The notes beneath the pieces are model-generated. The model was not told the DNA's origin. It worked only from the letters and a program-made list of their open reading frames with translations, and ran no database searches. Below, one piece after another: positions 1 to 9,506 of a stretch of 64,000 nt of DNA; within the stretch, counting starts at the first letter, position 1, and each line of letters begins with the position of its first letter. The position numbers and the translations under genes are program-made. Where the stretch lies: contig JAJQJQ010000048.1 in assembly GCA_028622995.1 (NCBI GenBank), forward strand, positions 868,001 to 932,000, written 5' to 3'. Source of the stretch: Panagrolaimus kolymaensis. Lineage: Eukaryota > Nematoda > Chromadorea > Rhabditida > Panagrolaimidae.

Positions 1-764
1 AGAAAATTTGAAGTTTGATTGCAGGATCTTTACTTATTTGTTTAAGTTTTAAATTAATGCCTTGTGTTTGATAAACTAATTATTTAATGATATTTTTATT
101 GCTCGTTTAATTTTATTATATCCCTATTTTAAATTAACAAATAACAATTCATTAAAAAAAATTTTACAACTGTATCATCAGCTTATGATTAAACTTTTGC
201 TAAATAATTTTTATTTACACAAGTAACAAATTATATGTTAAAGGAAAAGCACACGATTGAGACAAAAAATAATTTTATTGCAAAAAGACTATATAAACAC
301 GCGATGAACTCCAAAAAGGATAAAAATAATAAATAAAATAGTTTAAATGGAAGAAACTAGTCACGTTTTTAATCAATCAATACATATTACAAACAAGAAC
401 ACTCGCAAGTGTAAAATCAGTCGAGAACATGTTCGTTTTCTGCAGCAAGCTTTTTTTGTAAGCTTGTACTAACAAATTTTTTTCAATCAATAAAAATTAA
501 ACTTAAGTTAACAAAAGTCTTGGTTCAGTCAACAACTAAAAGTTGTTTAAAAAAATAAGTGTGAATGACCTTTTTTGGGTTATTATTTTTCCGTAAATAA
601 AAAAACCATGCACTGTTCTGATTTTTTGGCAAAGACACATTAATGGCAATCAGTCAGTCATATTGATTCAAGGCGCAGCAAAGCAGTGGTTAGCGCTTTT
701 TCTTAAATTTTTTCTTATTTTTTTGTAATTTTTATTTGTCGATCATTGTTTGCTTCTGTCAGTG
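1..764. other. 5' intergenic, no gene seen
   Basis: AT-rich sequence with many stop codons in all frames and no exon-like open stretch. I see no repeat or RNA gene. It should hold the promoter of the plus-strand gene that follows. Confidence 0.5.
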
Positions 765-1423
765 ATGCCTTTCATAATCAATGATAACTTTACTTTCCAA
801 TATATTCCAATTCATCGAAACCAAAAAGAAAAAGCCAAAAAGATTCGTTATTTCAATGAAATTGTAAAAACTGCAATTTGCTCTGGAATTATTTTTTTCG
901 TTCAAGCTTTGACATATTTTGGAAGAAATTTATTGAAATTGAGTCTCTGTTTTTCAACACCATTTTGGGAATACTTTTTTCTTATTCAATTCATTCTTCA
1001 TTCATATATATTTTGTTTCAATCTTAAAATTGTCTATGATTCTGCATTAGAAATTAGAAAAGGTCCTATTTTCTTAAAAAGATTATATGGAGCTTTTACA
1101 AGCCTTTCGGTAAGTTATTTATGTAATTAATTTAAATACAAAAAGCAAGAAAAAAATAATTTAATTTTTTGTTTTAGCTTATCGATATTTTTTTTCAAGG
1201 AGCACATTTTCTTGTTCGTAACGCAGAAGATCCAAATATGTGCAAATGGGATTTCCTATTTGTTATTCTCAAATTATCAATTCAGCTGTTCATATCATGC
1301 ATTTTTGAAACATATATTAAAGCAGCATCCAAAGCATATAAAACTATTATAAACTATGAAGCATTTTTAACGCAAAACTTCAACGGCATGAAAGTATCTA
1401 TAAACCGAAATTTGCCGATTTAA
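765..1423 (+). CDS. Hypothetical four-helix membrane protein, two exons
   Basis: Function unknown. Exon 1 is 765-1109 and exon 2 is 1178-1423, with a 68-base GT-AG intron (GTAAGT donor, TTTTAG acceptor) in phase 0, giving 196 residues. I see four hydrophobic segments, at about residues 38-56, 72-97, 113-128 and 138-162. The N-terminus and the loops are basic, and there is no signal peptide. An upstream in-frame TTG could extend the frame, but the ATG at 765 is the first conventional start. The protein resembles small tetraspan proteins in layout only, and I do not recognise a family. The open frame, the good splice sites and the non-random hydrophobic pattern support a real gene. Confidence 0.6.
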
Positions 1424-2034
1424 TTGAGCTTAAGAAAAAACGCTTTACAGTTTTCAAAAACTTTTATTATCGGAAAAATGTAAAAAAAATTTGAAAAAAT
1501 AATGAAATAAAACTTTATCCAACTGTTTCCATTCTTTTTATGAATTTTTTTAATAAATTTTTTATTTGAACTAACGAAACATAAGAATTGAAACAACAAA
1601 CGAAAGAAAATAATAATAACTAAATACAATAGTTATAAAACAACGTAGTAAACAATGAAATTAGAAAAACTATGTCATTTGCCTCCAAAGTAGGTACTTA
1701 ATTTGTCGTGTGTGTTCACAACATTTTCAAATAATTCGAAATTGTGAGATTGTTGTCTCAAAAATGAAATTAAACTATTGTGATAGTTGTTTTGATTGAA
1801 AAATACAATGTTTTATATATTTTCTTTTATAAATCATAGAAAAAAATTTGAAAAGTATTTGAAACAAAAAAACATATATATATAAATGCAATACTGAGAT
1901 CTCCAACAAAAAAAAATAATAAATGCAAGAATGATAAATACAATAATTTTAAATAAAAGTAGTTGGAAATCCAAAAAAAAGAGAGACATCCATGCCAATG
2001 GGAATATATTGTTATTTCACTGATGGGTTGTTGG
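1424..2034. other. Intergenic, nothing recognised
   Basis: AT-rich spacer between convergent genes. It contains A/T runs and a TATATATA tract near 1875 but no exon-like frame. It presumably carries the 3' ends of both neighbours. Confidence 0.5.
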
Positions 2035-2848
2035 CTAATCTGAATCAGATTCGGAGTACATAACTACAAATTCTGATAATTGTCGATGGGGCACTGGTTG
2101 TCTATCAGCTCGCTTAATGCTAAGTTGTCTTCGAGGGCGACACTTTACTACTCTTAATCTTGTTTTGGGGCATTCTCCTTCCAAAAGGGTTCCTCCACTA
2201 CCATTTTCTTGTTTCGATGGTGAAAGATCAAGAATTAGATTACGGGTTTTTGGAGCAGATTTTGGCTTTTCAGAAATATGGATACTACTTCTAAGGCCTT
2301 GTTCGATAATTCTTCTTTTTAGGGTTGCAATGCATTTTTCCTAAAAAAGAATTAAATTTCGTATTAATAGCCAAAGAATTATGAAAAAAATATTACCTTT
2401 AAATCATCGACAGAAAAATGTTTAGCAACTTTGTAAAGATTAATTTCATTTTCAAAAATGCCATCTTCATATCCATATGAATAATTTACAAAAGCTATCA
2501 TAATTTTTTATTAAATTTAACTTCAATTTCACCATCTTCAGAATTTTCCAAAATTGCTTTTAAAATTGGCGAAATTCTGCAAATATTTTCTTTTTCTCCA
2601 TAAACAACCAACTTTTTAGGAGTTATAAAAGTGACATAATTTTTTGATAAATTATCAGTGGTTGAAGAAGCGTGTGTTGTTTGATTTAATGCATCCGAAT
2701 TTCTAGCATCATCATTGTTTTCTTCATTACTGCCAAAACTTGATATTCCAATGGCTTTGAAAAATCGTCTCATTTGATCACGAGTTGGTAAAATGGATGA
2801 CCATGATTCAATTATATTTGAGCGAGGTTGTAAATCAACAAAAAACAT
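2035..2848 (-). pseudogene. BTB/POZ-domain protein gene with apparent one-base frameshift
   Basis: Reads 2848 to 2035 on the minus strand. The N-terminal 80 residues are Ser/Asn-rich and are followed by a BTB-like core (YVTFIT... strand, then the ILKAIL helix). The frame then stops at 2498. The next part of the BTB fold (IAFVNYSYGYEDG, KVAKHFSVDDLKEKC) continues in another frame, passes a clean 56-base intron (2341-2396) and ends in a basic tail rich in Arg and Ser with an acidic SDSD end at 2035. The switch falls at a run of six A (minus strand) just before the stop. One more A there would join both halves. BTB proteins commonly act as adaptors for Cullin-3 ligases or in transcription. Either this is a recent pseudogene or the homopolymer is miscounted in the assembly. 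Confidence 0.6.
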
Positions 2849-3560
2849 TTTTTTTGGCTTCTTGGTTTAGCGAAATAGAAAAAAGCGTCAAGAATTGAAA
2901 AAAGGAAGACAAATGATCCAACAAAAAAAATGTGAATAAAAAAACTTTGCTCAGCTGAAGCGATTTAAACTTTTTGCTTGAATGAAGAAAAAAAGAAAAA
3001 TTATCCAAAAAAAGTAGCAAATATTTTTGAATCATTAAAAACTGGGGTCACCTAAAATAAGCCTTTAAGGATCACTTTGCTTGACCTCAGTTTCTTTTTC
3101 TCAAGAAATTTTTTTCTTCCAACAGAAAAACATAATTGTTATTTCTGGCCATCCATATTTTTTGCTTTCTTTTTTTTGAATCAATTTTTATGTATTCAAA
3201 TTAAAATATTTAAAAATTTCGACTTTATGTTTACTGTTTATTTATAATTTTTATAACATTTCTAAGGTCAAATAAAAAAATCTGTGCAAAATTTCATGTG
3301 TTTTGTACCTTTTTTTTGACCCTAAAATAAATAAATTTAATTTTAAACAAAAAAATTAAATTACGCCATCGCACAATTTTTAGCAATAAAAAATAAGTTA
3401 ATAAAAATATAAAACCATTTTTTTTCGTTTGCTTGAGTTAAATTTATGTCATTATTGCTTCGCTAACACAATAATTAGAATGGAAAATTTTATTTTATTG
3501 TAACTTTTTAACAACATAAAACACACACATACAAAAAAAGGAATAAAAAATCACATCACG
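2849..3560. other. Intergenic, nothing recognised
   Basis: Spacer between two minus-strand genes, containing the promoter of the BTB gene and the 3' end of the receptor gene. It has short A/T runs and no exon-like frame or repeat. Confidence 0.45.
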
Positions 3561-4802
3561 TTAACGAAATTTGGTTACTTTGCTTTTTTCTGACGTTTGG
3601 GTTGTAGAAATTACTGTAACCATAGTTGATCTTGTAAACTTTGAAGTAAATTGTCGAGAGGCATATTTTGGTTTAACGCACAAATAAAATATAAAAACAA
3701 TAAAATTAATTATGTTTCTTCGATATTCAGTCAAAATAATTAACATAATTATGGAATCGCAAAAAATTCGAATCACGCAAAACCATTGAATTGTGTAATT
3801 TCGAGATAAATATACAAACCATGAAGGAAAAGAAAATCCAATAATTCTTTGCAAATTATTTACATAATTTTCATGAAGAGAAATGAAACATAAAAAAGTG
3901 AGAAAAATGCATTGAAAAGTAATAACCACAGTAATTTTGATGGAAGTCATTAAATTTTTTCGATTATTTTTTGCTTGAAATTTAAATTGGCTTCCAACTT
4001 TAATAATTACAAAAATCGCCAAAATATTTGCCGTTAATAATAAAATTGGTGCAATGAAGTATTTGATATTGTGTAAAGTCACGAGCAACCACTTAGTTGG
4101 TTGCCCAAAATCTTCTATGCATTGATTATATTTCTCAAAATTGCATTCTTCATTGGCCAAATCTTCTGGGGAACATAAAAGCCAGGCACATATTTCTTTT
4201 CCGCGTTCATCATTTATGCTTGAAATAAAATCTGCCCAATCCGGAATATTTAAAATTAATAAATAAAAAAGTTGAAAGCCAAAAATCAAAAAGAAAAGAT
4301 TTCTGGGTTTTGAAGAAAAATGTCCATAAAAACGATTAAAATACATAGTTAAAAATCGAGAAAATATTAACAAAAACAATGGAGTATACATTGCATTTAA
4401 AGCGATATTTCCAAAAATCAAACTAATAAACTTCAACAAAAAGCTATACTCTGATTTATTATTTAATGAATAAAAACAAGTTGGTTTAATTCCATCTGAC
4501 CCATTTGGAGGTGTATTACAAATGGAATCATAAATAATAAATAAATCCCAAAAAGTTTGATTCAAAATAAACCAACGATATGATTCTTTTATATCGCCAA
4601 AAATGGAAACAAGCAAAATAATTATTAATAAAAATAAAGTTATATATGCAAATTTTATATCTTCAAGGAAATATGGCAATTGATAAAAGAAGCAACTTAA
4701 TGCATCTAATTCACCATGTGTTTTTCCACGAAAATAACAAATAATATTTGAAAAATTTTGAAATTCATCAAAGCTTTCGGCAGTGAAAGAAAGATTTTCC
4801 AT
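3561..4802 (-). CDS. Serpentine 7TM chemoreceptor-like protein, intronless
   Basis: A single 413-residue frame with about seven membrane segments (roughly residues 52-71, 79-95, 125-150, 167-185, 240-270, 283-307 and 340-360) and a Ser/Thr-rich cytoplasmic tail. It is a paralogue of the gene at 47900-49248: the same length, matching YRWFILN after TM1, a shared KxGxQxxFQ motif before TM6 and an EYRR/GYRED motif after TM7. The Cys-rich second extracellular loop (CAWLLCSPEDL...CNFEKYNQC) suggests disulfides. Such receptors usually sit in sensory cilia and couple to G proteins. I cannot assign a named nematode sr family. It lacks both introns found in its paralogue. ATG at 4802 is the first Met of the frame. 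Confidence 0.75.
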   Translation of the reverse strand: MENLSFTAESFDEFQNFSNIICYFRGKTHGELDALSCFFYQLPYFLEDIKFAYITLFLLIIILLVSIFGDIKESYRWFILNQTFWDLFIIYDSICNTPPNGSDGIKPTCFYSLNNKSEYSFLLKFISLIFGNIALNAMYTPLFLLIFSRFLTMYFNRFYGHFSSKPRNLFFLIFGFQLFYLLILNIPDWADFISSINDERGKEICAWLLCSPEDLANEECNFEKYNQCIEDFGQPTKWLLVTLHNIKYFIAPILLLTANILAIFVIIKVGSQFKFQAKNNRKNLMTSIKITVVITFQCIFLTFLCFISLHENYVNNLQRIIGFSFPSWFVYLSRNYTIQWFCVIRIFCDSIIMLIILTEYRRNIINFIVFIFYLCVKPKYASRQFTSKFTRSTMVTVISTTQTSEKSKVTKFR

Positions 4803-5095
4803 TACAGCAGCTATGTTTTGGTCGAAGCTTTTACCTGCTTTGAATAGTTAGAATTTCGGTCGTATTTTTTATCTGACAAATTTCTAAATAAATGGGTTGG
4901 TAAATCTTGTTAAAGAAACATAAAATTAAATTACGATAAACAATTTTTGTTTATTGAAAACTCGGATGATTAAATTTTTTATTCTTATGTCCGTCAGCTC
5001 TCAACAAAATAATAAATTTAATAATATGGAATTAGCAGGCGCAAATAAAATTAGCTTTTACAAACTGCCATTTATTATTTTACAGTAATAAGAAG

Positions 5096-5535
5096 TAGGG
5101 TTCCGGTACCCCCCCCCCCCCCCCCCGCGGGGACGGGGATCCCCGATTCCCCGTCCCCGAATCCCCGTCCCCGTACCCGTCCCCGAAGAATTTCGTCCCC
5201 GTCTTCATCCCCGAATCCCCGTCCCCGAAAGAAATTGTCCCCTATGAAAATTTTGTGGACATTTTCATGATTTTTTTTTTCATTTTTCTCTTTTGTTCTT
5301 TACATGATTGCCTTACGAAAGATTAAAACAAACATTATTCGACAATGCCATATTGAAAAAAAACTTAAAAAATTGTTTTAAATCGAAAGAAAATCAAAAA
5401 AAAATTTTTCTTCTATACCCGTCCCCGTCCCCGAAAAATTTGGTCCCCGGCGGGGATGACGGGGACAAGATTTTGGAAAACGGGTATGTCCCCGTCCCCG
5501 CTTTTTTCGAGATTCGGGGGGGTACAGGAACCCTA
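5096..5535. mobile_element. Non-autonomous hAT-like element, GC-rich, 8-bp target duplication
   Basis: The 440-bp element has terminal inverted repeats starting TAGGGTTCC (left) and ending GGAACCCTA (right), flanked by the identical 8-mer ATAAGAAG at 5088-5095 and 5536-5543. The interior alternates CCCCGTCCCCGAA words with AT-rich sequence and starts with a run of C. No transposase is present. An 8-bp duplication with TAG...CTA ends fits the hAT superfamily. Confidence 0.8.
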
Positions 5536-5715
5536 ATAAGAAGAATGAGTAAAGAAAAGAAAGTAGAAAATTACGTTCTTATTTTTGTGATTTTTAGAGT
5601 ACAAAAAACGTTTTTTAGTGTTTTCGATACCTGCGTATGAAATTTTTTATAGAAAACTTGTCACGTTTACTGAAAATTCTGGGATGATTTACAATCTTAA
5701 AAAATGGTCATTTAA

Positions 5716-5969
5716 AGGGAGTGTCTCAGCAAACGAGAAAACTTTTACTACAGCGGGTGTTCCTAGCCCGAAAGTTCATTGTCTCAAAAGCTTACAAAGT
5801 GCTACGAATTTTTGTAGCTTTTTGTAGCATTTTGAGAAAAAAAAACAAAGTGCTACAAAAAGCTACAAAAAATTTGAAGCTCTTTGTAAGCTTTTGAGAC
5901 AATGAAAAAAAACTTTCGGGCTAGGAACACCCGCTGTAAGGAGTTTTCTCGTTTGCTGAGACACTCCCT
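5716..5969. mobile_element. Foldback MITE with TTAA target duplication
   Basis: A 254-bp near-palindrome. The left arm AGGGAGTGTCTCAGCAAACG is mirrored at the right end, and TTAA lies on both sides (5712-5715 and 5970-5973). The two arms stay complementary over most of the length, so the transcript would fold into one long hairpin. The centre repeats the word ACAAAGTGCTAC. TTAA duplications are typical of the piggyBac and Kolobok superfamilies. No coding capacity. Confidence 0.75.
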
Positions 5970-5973
5970 TTAA

Positions 5974-6477
5974 TGTAGTAATAAATTGAAAGAAAAGATT
6001 ATCGCTCTGTTCTAAACATAGCTTTTTTAAATTTTCAAAAAGTATGTTTTTTACTTTTTATACTTTCAATAAACATTAGCCAATGATATTCATGATTCAC
6101 TAATGTGTACTTTCATATGTTTATGATTATTAAGACAAATCCCCGTAATTTGACTTAGAAAACTTTATTCGAATTTAATGTTACTTTAAATAATTATATC
6201 TCCTAGGTAATACTATATTAGGGGCATTTACAAGATAGAAAACGTGATTTAATAAAGAAAAATAGAGATATTTTGGACTTTTAATAAAATAATCACAATC
6301 TACCATAAACTTGTTTATCATAAAAAGAGAAATATTTTCAAGAAGAAGTTCCTTTCATTTCTTAAATACATATGTTTAAAAAAAGAAAAAGAGTTAGAAA
6401 TAATTTTTGATTATGTTCAATTTTTGTCTGAAATTTATAAAACAAAATTTAAAGTTAGTATCCCTGTCAAAAAAGCT
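5974..6477. other. Intergenic, nothing recognised
   Basis: AT-rich spacer downstream of the Hsp70 gene, with no exon-like frame and no repeat seen. Confidence 0.45.
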
Positions 6478-7703
6478 TCAAGTGTTTAAATAATAGGCAT
6501 AATGTGCAGCTCCAATTGCAATAATTTCATCTGGATTTTTATCGCATAAAATTTCAGCATTTTCAAACATTTTTTCAAGTAATTCTTGTATCATAGGCAT
6601 TCGACATCCACCTCCTACAAGCACAACTTTTTTTATATCATTTCTTTTGTATTTTGACTTGGAAAGAGTTTGTTCTACGACTTCTTTAGCTCTGTTTAAA
6701 AGTGGTATCGCCATTTCTTCAAATTCTTTACGTGTTATATCCAAAAACTCATCTATATTTGGATAAAAATCACTGACATCTAAGCTGAAAAAAGGAACAA
6801 GTAATTTTTAATAAAAAATATTTTAATTTACCTTGTTTCATTTTCGGCAGTTAAAGTGTGTTTAGAATCAATGCATTTTTGCATTAATCGAAACTTTAAA
6901 CATTCACGGGAATTTATATTCATTTGATATTGGTCTTTTAATAACTTTATAAAATGATTAAATAATAATTGATCAAAATCTCTTCCACCAAGATTTGAAT
7001 CTCCATAATTTGTTAAAAGCTCAAGCTTATTATTTTTACTTTGAAAAATACAAATATCCAATGTTCCACCTCCAAGGTCGAATAAAAGCATTCTGCAATT
7101 ATCTGAAGGAATCGGCCGATCGTAGAAATATGCAATTGAAGCGGCCACGGGTTCAGGTAAAAAATGAATATTCTCCCATTCTGCTATCTTTGCTGCAATA
7201 TAGGTTGCTATTTTTTGTTTATTTGTAAATGCTGTAGGCGTTGTTAATACTACATGTGTTTGCCCTCTCCCTTGAAATTCTTCAACTTTCTGTTTCATAT
7301 GTTTTAACAAGATTGTAGAAATATCTTCTGGATGTAGATGAATTATTTCGCCATTTTTTTCAATTTCAATCATCACTTTATCTCCTCTGTTAATTAAATT
7401 AAATGGCCATGATGGATCAATGTTAACTTCACAAATTTTTTTACCAATAATTCTTTTTGAATCATAAATGCTTGCTTTGGCATTGTTTCGAAGCCTATCA
7501 ACTACAATTTGACCACATTTGGTACTATCTCCGTCAAATGAAACATATGATGGCATTAATCTTCCACCAGTGTTTTCAATTGCTACCACTTCAATTTTTT
7601 TATTTTTGTTTACGGCAACGCAACATCTTGTTGTACCAAGATCGATTCCAACAGCATTAAAATTTTCATTACTAATAAAAAGTTTCGATGGAATAGCATA
7701 CAA
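6478..7703 (-). CDS. Hsp70-family protein, ATPase domain only
   Basis: Two exons (7703-6832 and 6784-6478, 47-base intron) give 392 residues. The Hsp70 nucleotide-binding motifs are intact: GIDLGTT near residue 19 (phosphate 1), KRIIGKK, LPEPVAASIAYF, LFDLGGGTLD near residue 207 (phosphate 2) and VVLVGGGCRMP (adenosine motif). The protein ends right after the NPDEIIAIGAA segment, so the interdomain linker and the whole substrate-binding domain are missing. Canonical Hsp70s run to about 640 residues. The first 15 residues are not a signal peptide. ATP binding is likely. Chaperone action would need a partner, unless this is a regulator of other Hsp70s. It lies head-to-tail with a divergent relative at 7883-9021. 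Confidence 0.85.
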
Positions 7704-7882
7704 TTTTGGGAATTTTAATAACTAAAAAAGTAATGTTGAGCTAGTTTAATTATAAGTGAAATGGCAAAAAAAATCATTGTTTTAGCTTTCATAATTTAAT
7801 TTTTATTTATTTTTAGCGAACGTATAGAAATAATCCAGCGCCTCAAATATAACCTTTCTTGAGATTTTTTATATTTTATAGA

Positions 7883-9021
7883 TTAAAAATAAATTACTTG
7901 AGTAGTTTGAAATAGAATGTTTCTTGATTGGCGTTCCATATAATCATAATTAATTTTAGGTATAGAATAATCAAAGTCATAAATACTATTTTCATCTATT
8001 TTAAAGGTAAATACTATTTCTCCAATTTCTAAGGTTTCAGGTGTAATTTCTATTTCACCAGCTATTTCCCATTCGTTTTCGAAAGTAACCTATAATTAAT
8101 ATATGTAATTATTAGAAGTAATAAATTCGATGATATACCATAATTAGTTTTTTAAAAGGCTTAAAGATGTTTTCATTTTCCTGCATAGTCACAATTTTTG
8201 TTTTTACTGTTGGTAAGGAAGTATAGTTATTAAACGAAAATAAGTGCTTTCCATTTAACTTAACTTTTCGATTAATCCCAAGTAACATATCAGCCTCATA
8301 TATTTTGAATTTTAAATCATTCGACATAATTCTTGCTTTTATTAATGCAAGCTCAGAGTAATCTAAATTACCATTAATCCTTACATATTCACAAGCGGGA
8401 AATAAAGTAATTGCATTCGGAATATTAAATACAAAATAGTTGTCGTAAATTATTATATCTGGGTTTTTATTATAACTAGAATCTTTTTTTATTCTTAATA
8501 AATCTTTTTCCGTGATATATAAATTAAGACGTAAAGAAAAGTCTTTAAAATCGTGAAGCTTTGCTTTTGTATGTGTTTTTTTCCATATATAGCAGTTTGC
8601 ACCAACAAAAATCCAAATTAAATCTCCAATTTTTGGTTTATAGTTAGCGTGCACTAAATAACCCAAATATTTAAGTGATTCTTCGTTAACAGTTTGAACT
8701 TTAGAGAATCCATATCTCTTTCCGCTTTCAATAAGCATTTTAGGAACGCTATTATGACAATTTATATATAAAATCGAAGCATTTCCCAGATTTCCGTTTA
8801 ATTCAGCTTTAATGCATTCAAACATTTTATTAATATTTTCTTCAAACTCTTCTGTCGTCTTTTGTTCATAACCCCATTTTACTGAAGAAAAAACATACTA
8901 AATTAAATGAAAAAGCAAAATATTTACCTATCTGGATATTGAATTCTCTTGTTAGAAAAGTAATGTCATCGTAGGCTTTAACTTGACCATTGAAAGAATC
9001 AATTCCAACTTGAAAAACCAT
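7883..9021 (-). CDS. Divergent Hsp70-like protein with degenerate ATPase motifs
   Basis: Three exons (9021-8928, 8881-8139 and 8089-7883), all phases consistent, give 347 residues. The start MVFQVGIDSFNG replaces the normal GIDLGTT. GKRYGFSKVQTVNEE stands where Hsp70 has AGLxVxRIINEP, GDLIWIFVG stands for FDLGGGT, and LALIKARIM stands for AVAYGAAxxA. After this shortened ATPase-like unit comes a segment matching the Hsp70 beta-sandwich (LPTVKTKIVTMQENENI, then EIVFTFKIDENSIYDF, compare the family's FDIDANGILNV). The alpha lid is missing. The Thr and Gly phosphate ligands are gone, so ATP hydrolysis looks unlikely. It matches the first half of the gene at 54813-56911. I infer a nematode-specific pseudo-chaperone family of unknown role. 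Confidence 0.7.
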
Positions 9022-9302
9022 TTCTTCTTTAAATGAAACAAAATATAAAAAGCAAACTTAAATTTTTATAGACAATGGAGACGCTTATCGGAAATTTGTG
9101 GTCTCTGCAATGATAAAAAAAACCCCCATTGCTTCATACCTTAGCATCAAAAGAAGGAATAATAGGCCCCCGCATTATACATTTTTTTACTTTAATCTTT
9201 TGAAGAAAAAATGCATTGTTGTTAGCAGTCGATATTTTTTTCCTATTTCTATAACTTTTTTTCGAGAGTTATTGCTGCAGCGCCAATTTAAAAAAAAACT
9301 AA

Positions 9303-9506
9303 AGCATCCAATATCTTCCGTAAAACATTTTATTATTTCTCCAAATAATCCATAAATGTGATCCATACTCTTAGCTATAAAAGAATTAATTAATGCAACA
9401 TCAAATCTACTATCATTAATTATAAAATTTGAAACTTTTTTAGTGCACTCCCCAAATGCTGAAACCTCTCCTACATTTAAATCAATACCGATATGAACAA
9501 TTATTG
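9303..9506 (-). pseudogene. Remnant of an Hsp70-like gene (N-terminal part)
   Basis: The minus-strand translation contains VHIGIDLNVGEVSAFGE, then FGEIIKCFTEDIG. This parallels MVFHVGIDLENGRADAF and the following segment of the gene at 54813-56911. The start codon position reads ATA or ATT, and the frame ends a few codons after the match. It is probably a decayed third copy next to the gene at 7883-9021. Confidence 0.5.

Noticed and set aside
2835..3035. 66-codon minus-strand frame upstream of the BTB gene
   Set aside because: Composition-driven frame overlapping the BTB start, with no domain.
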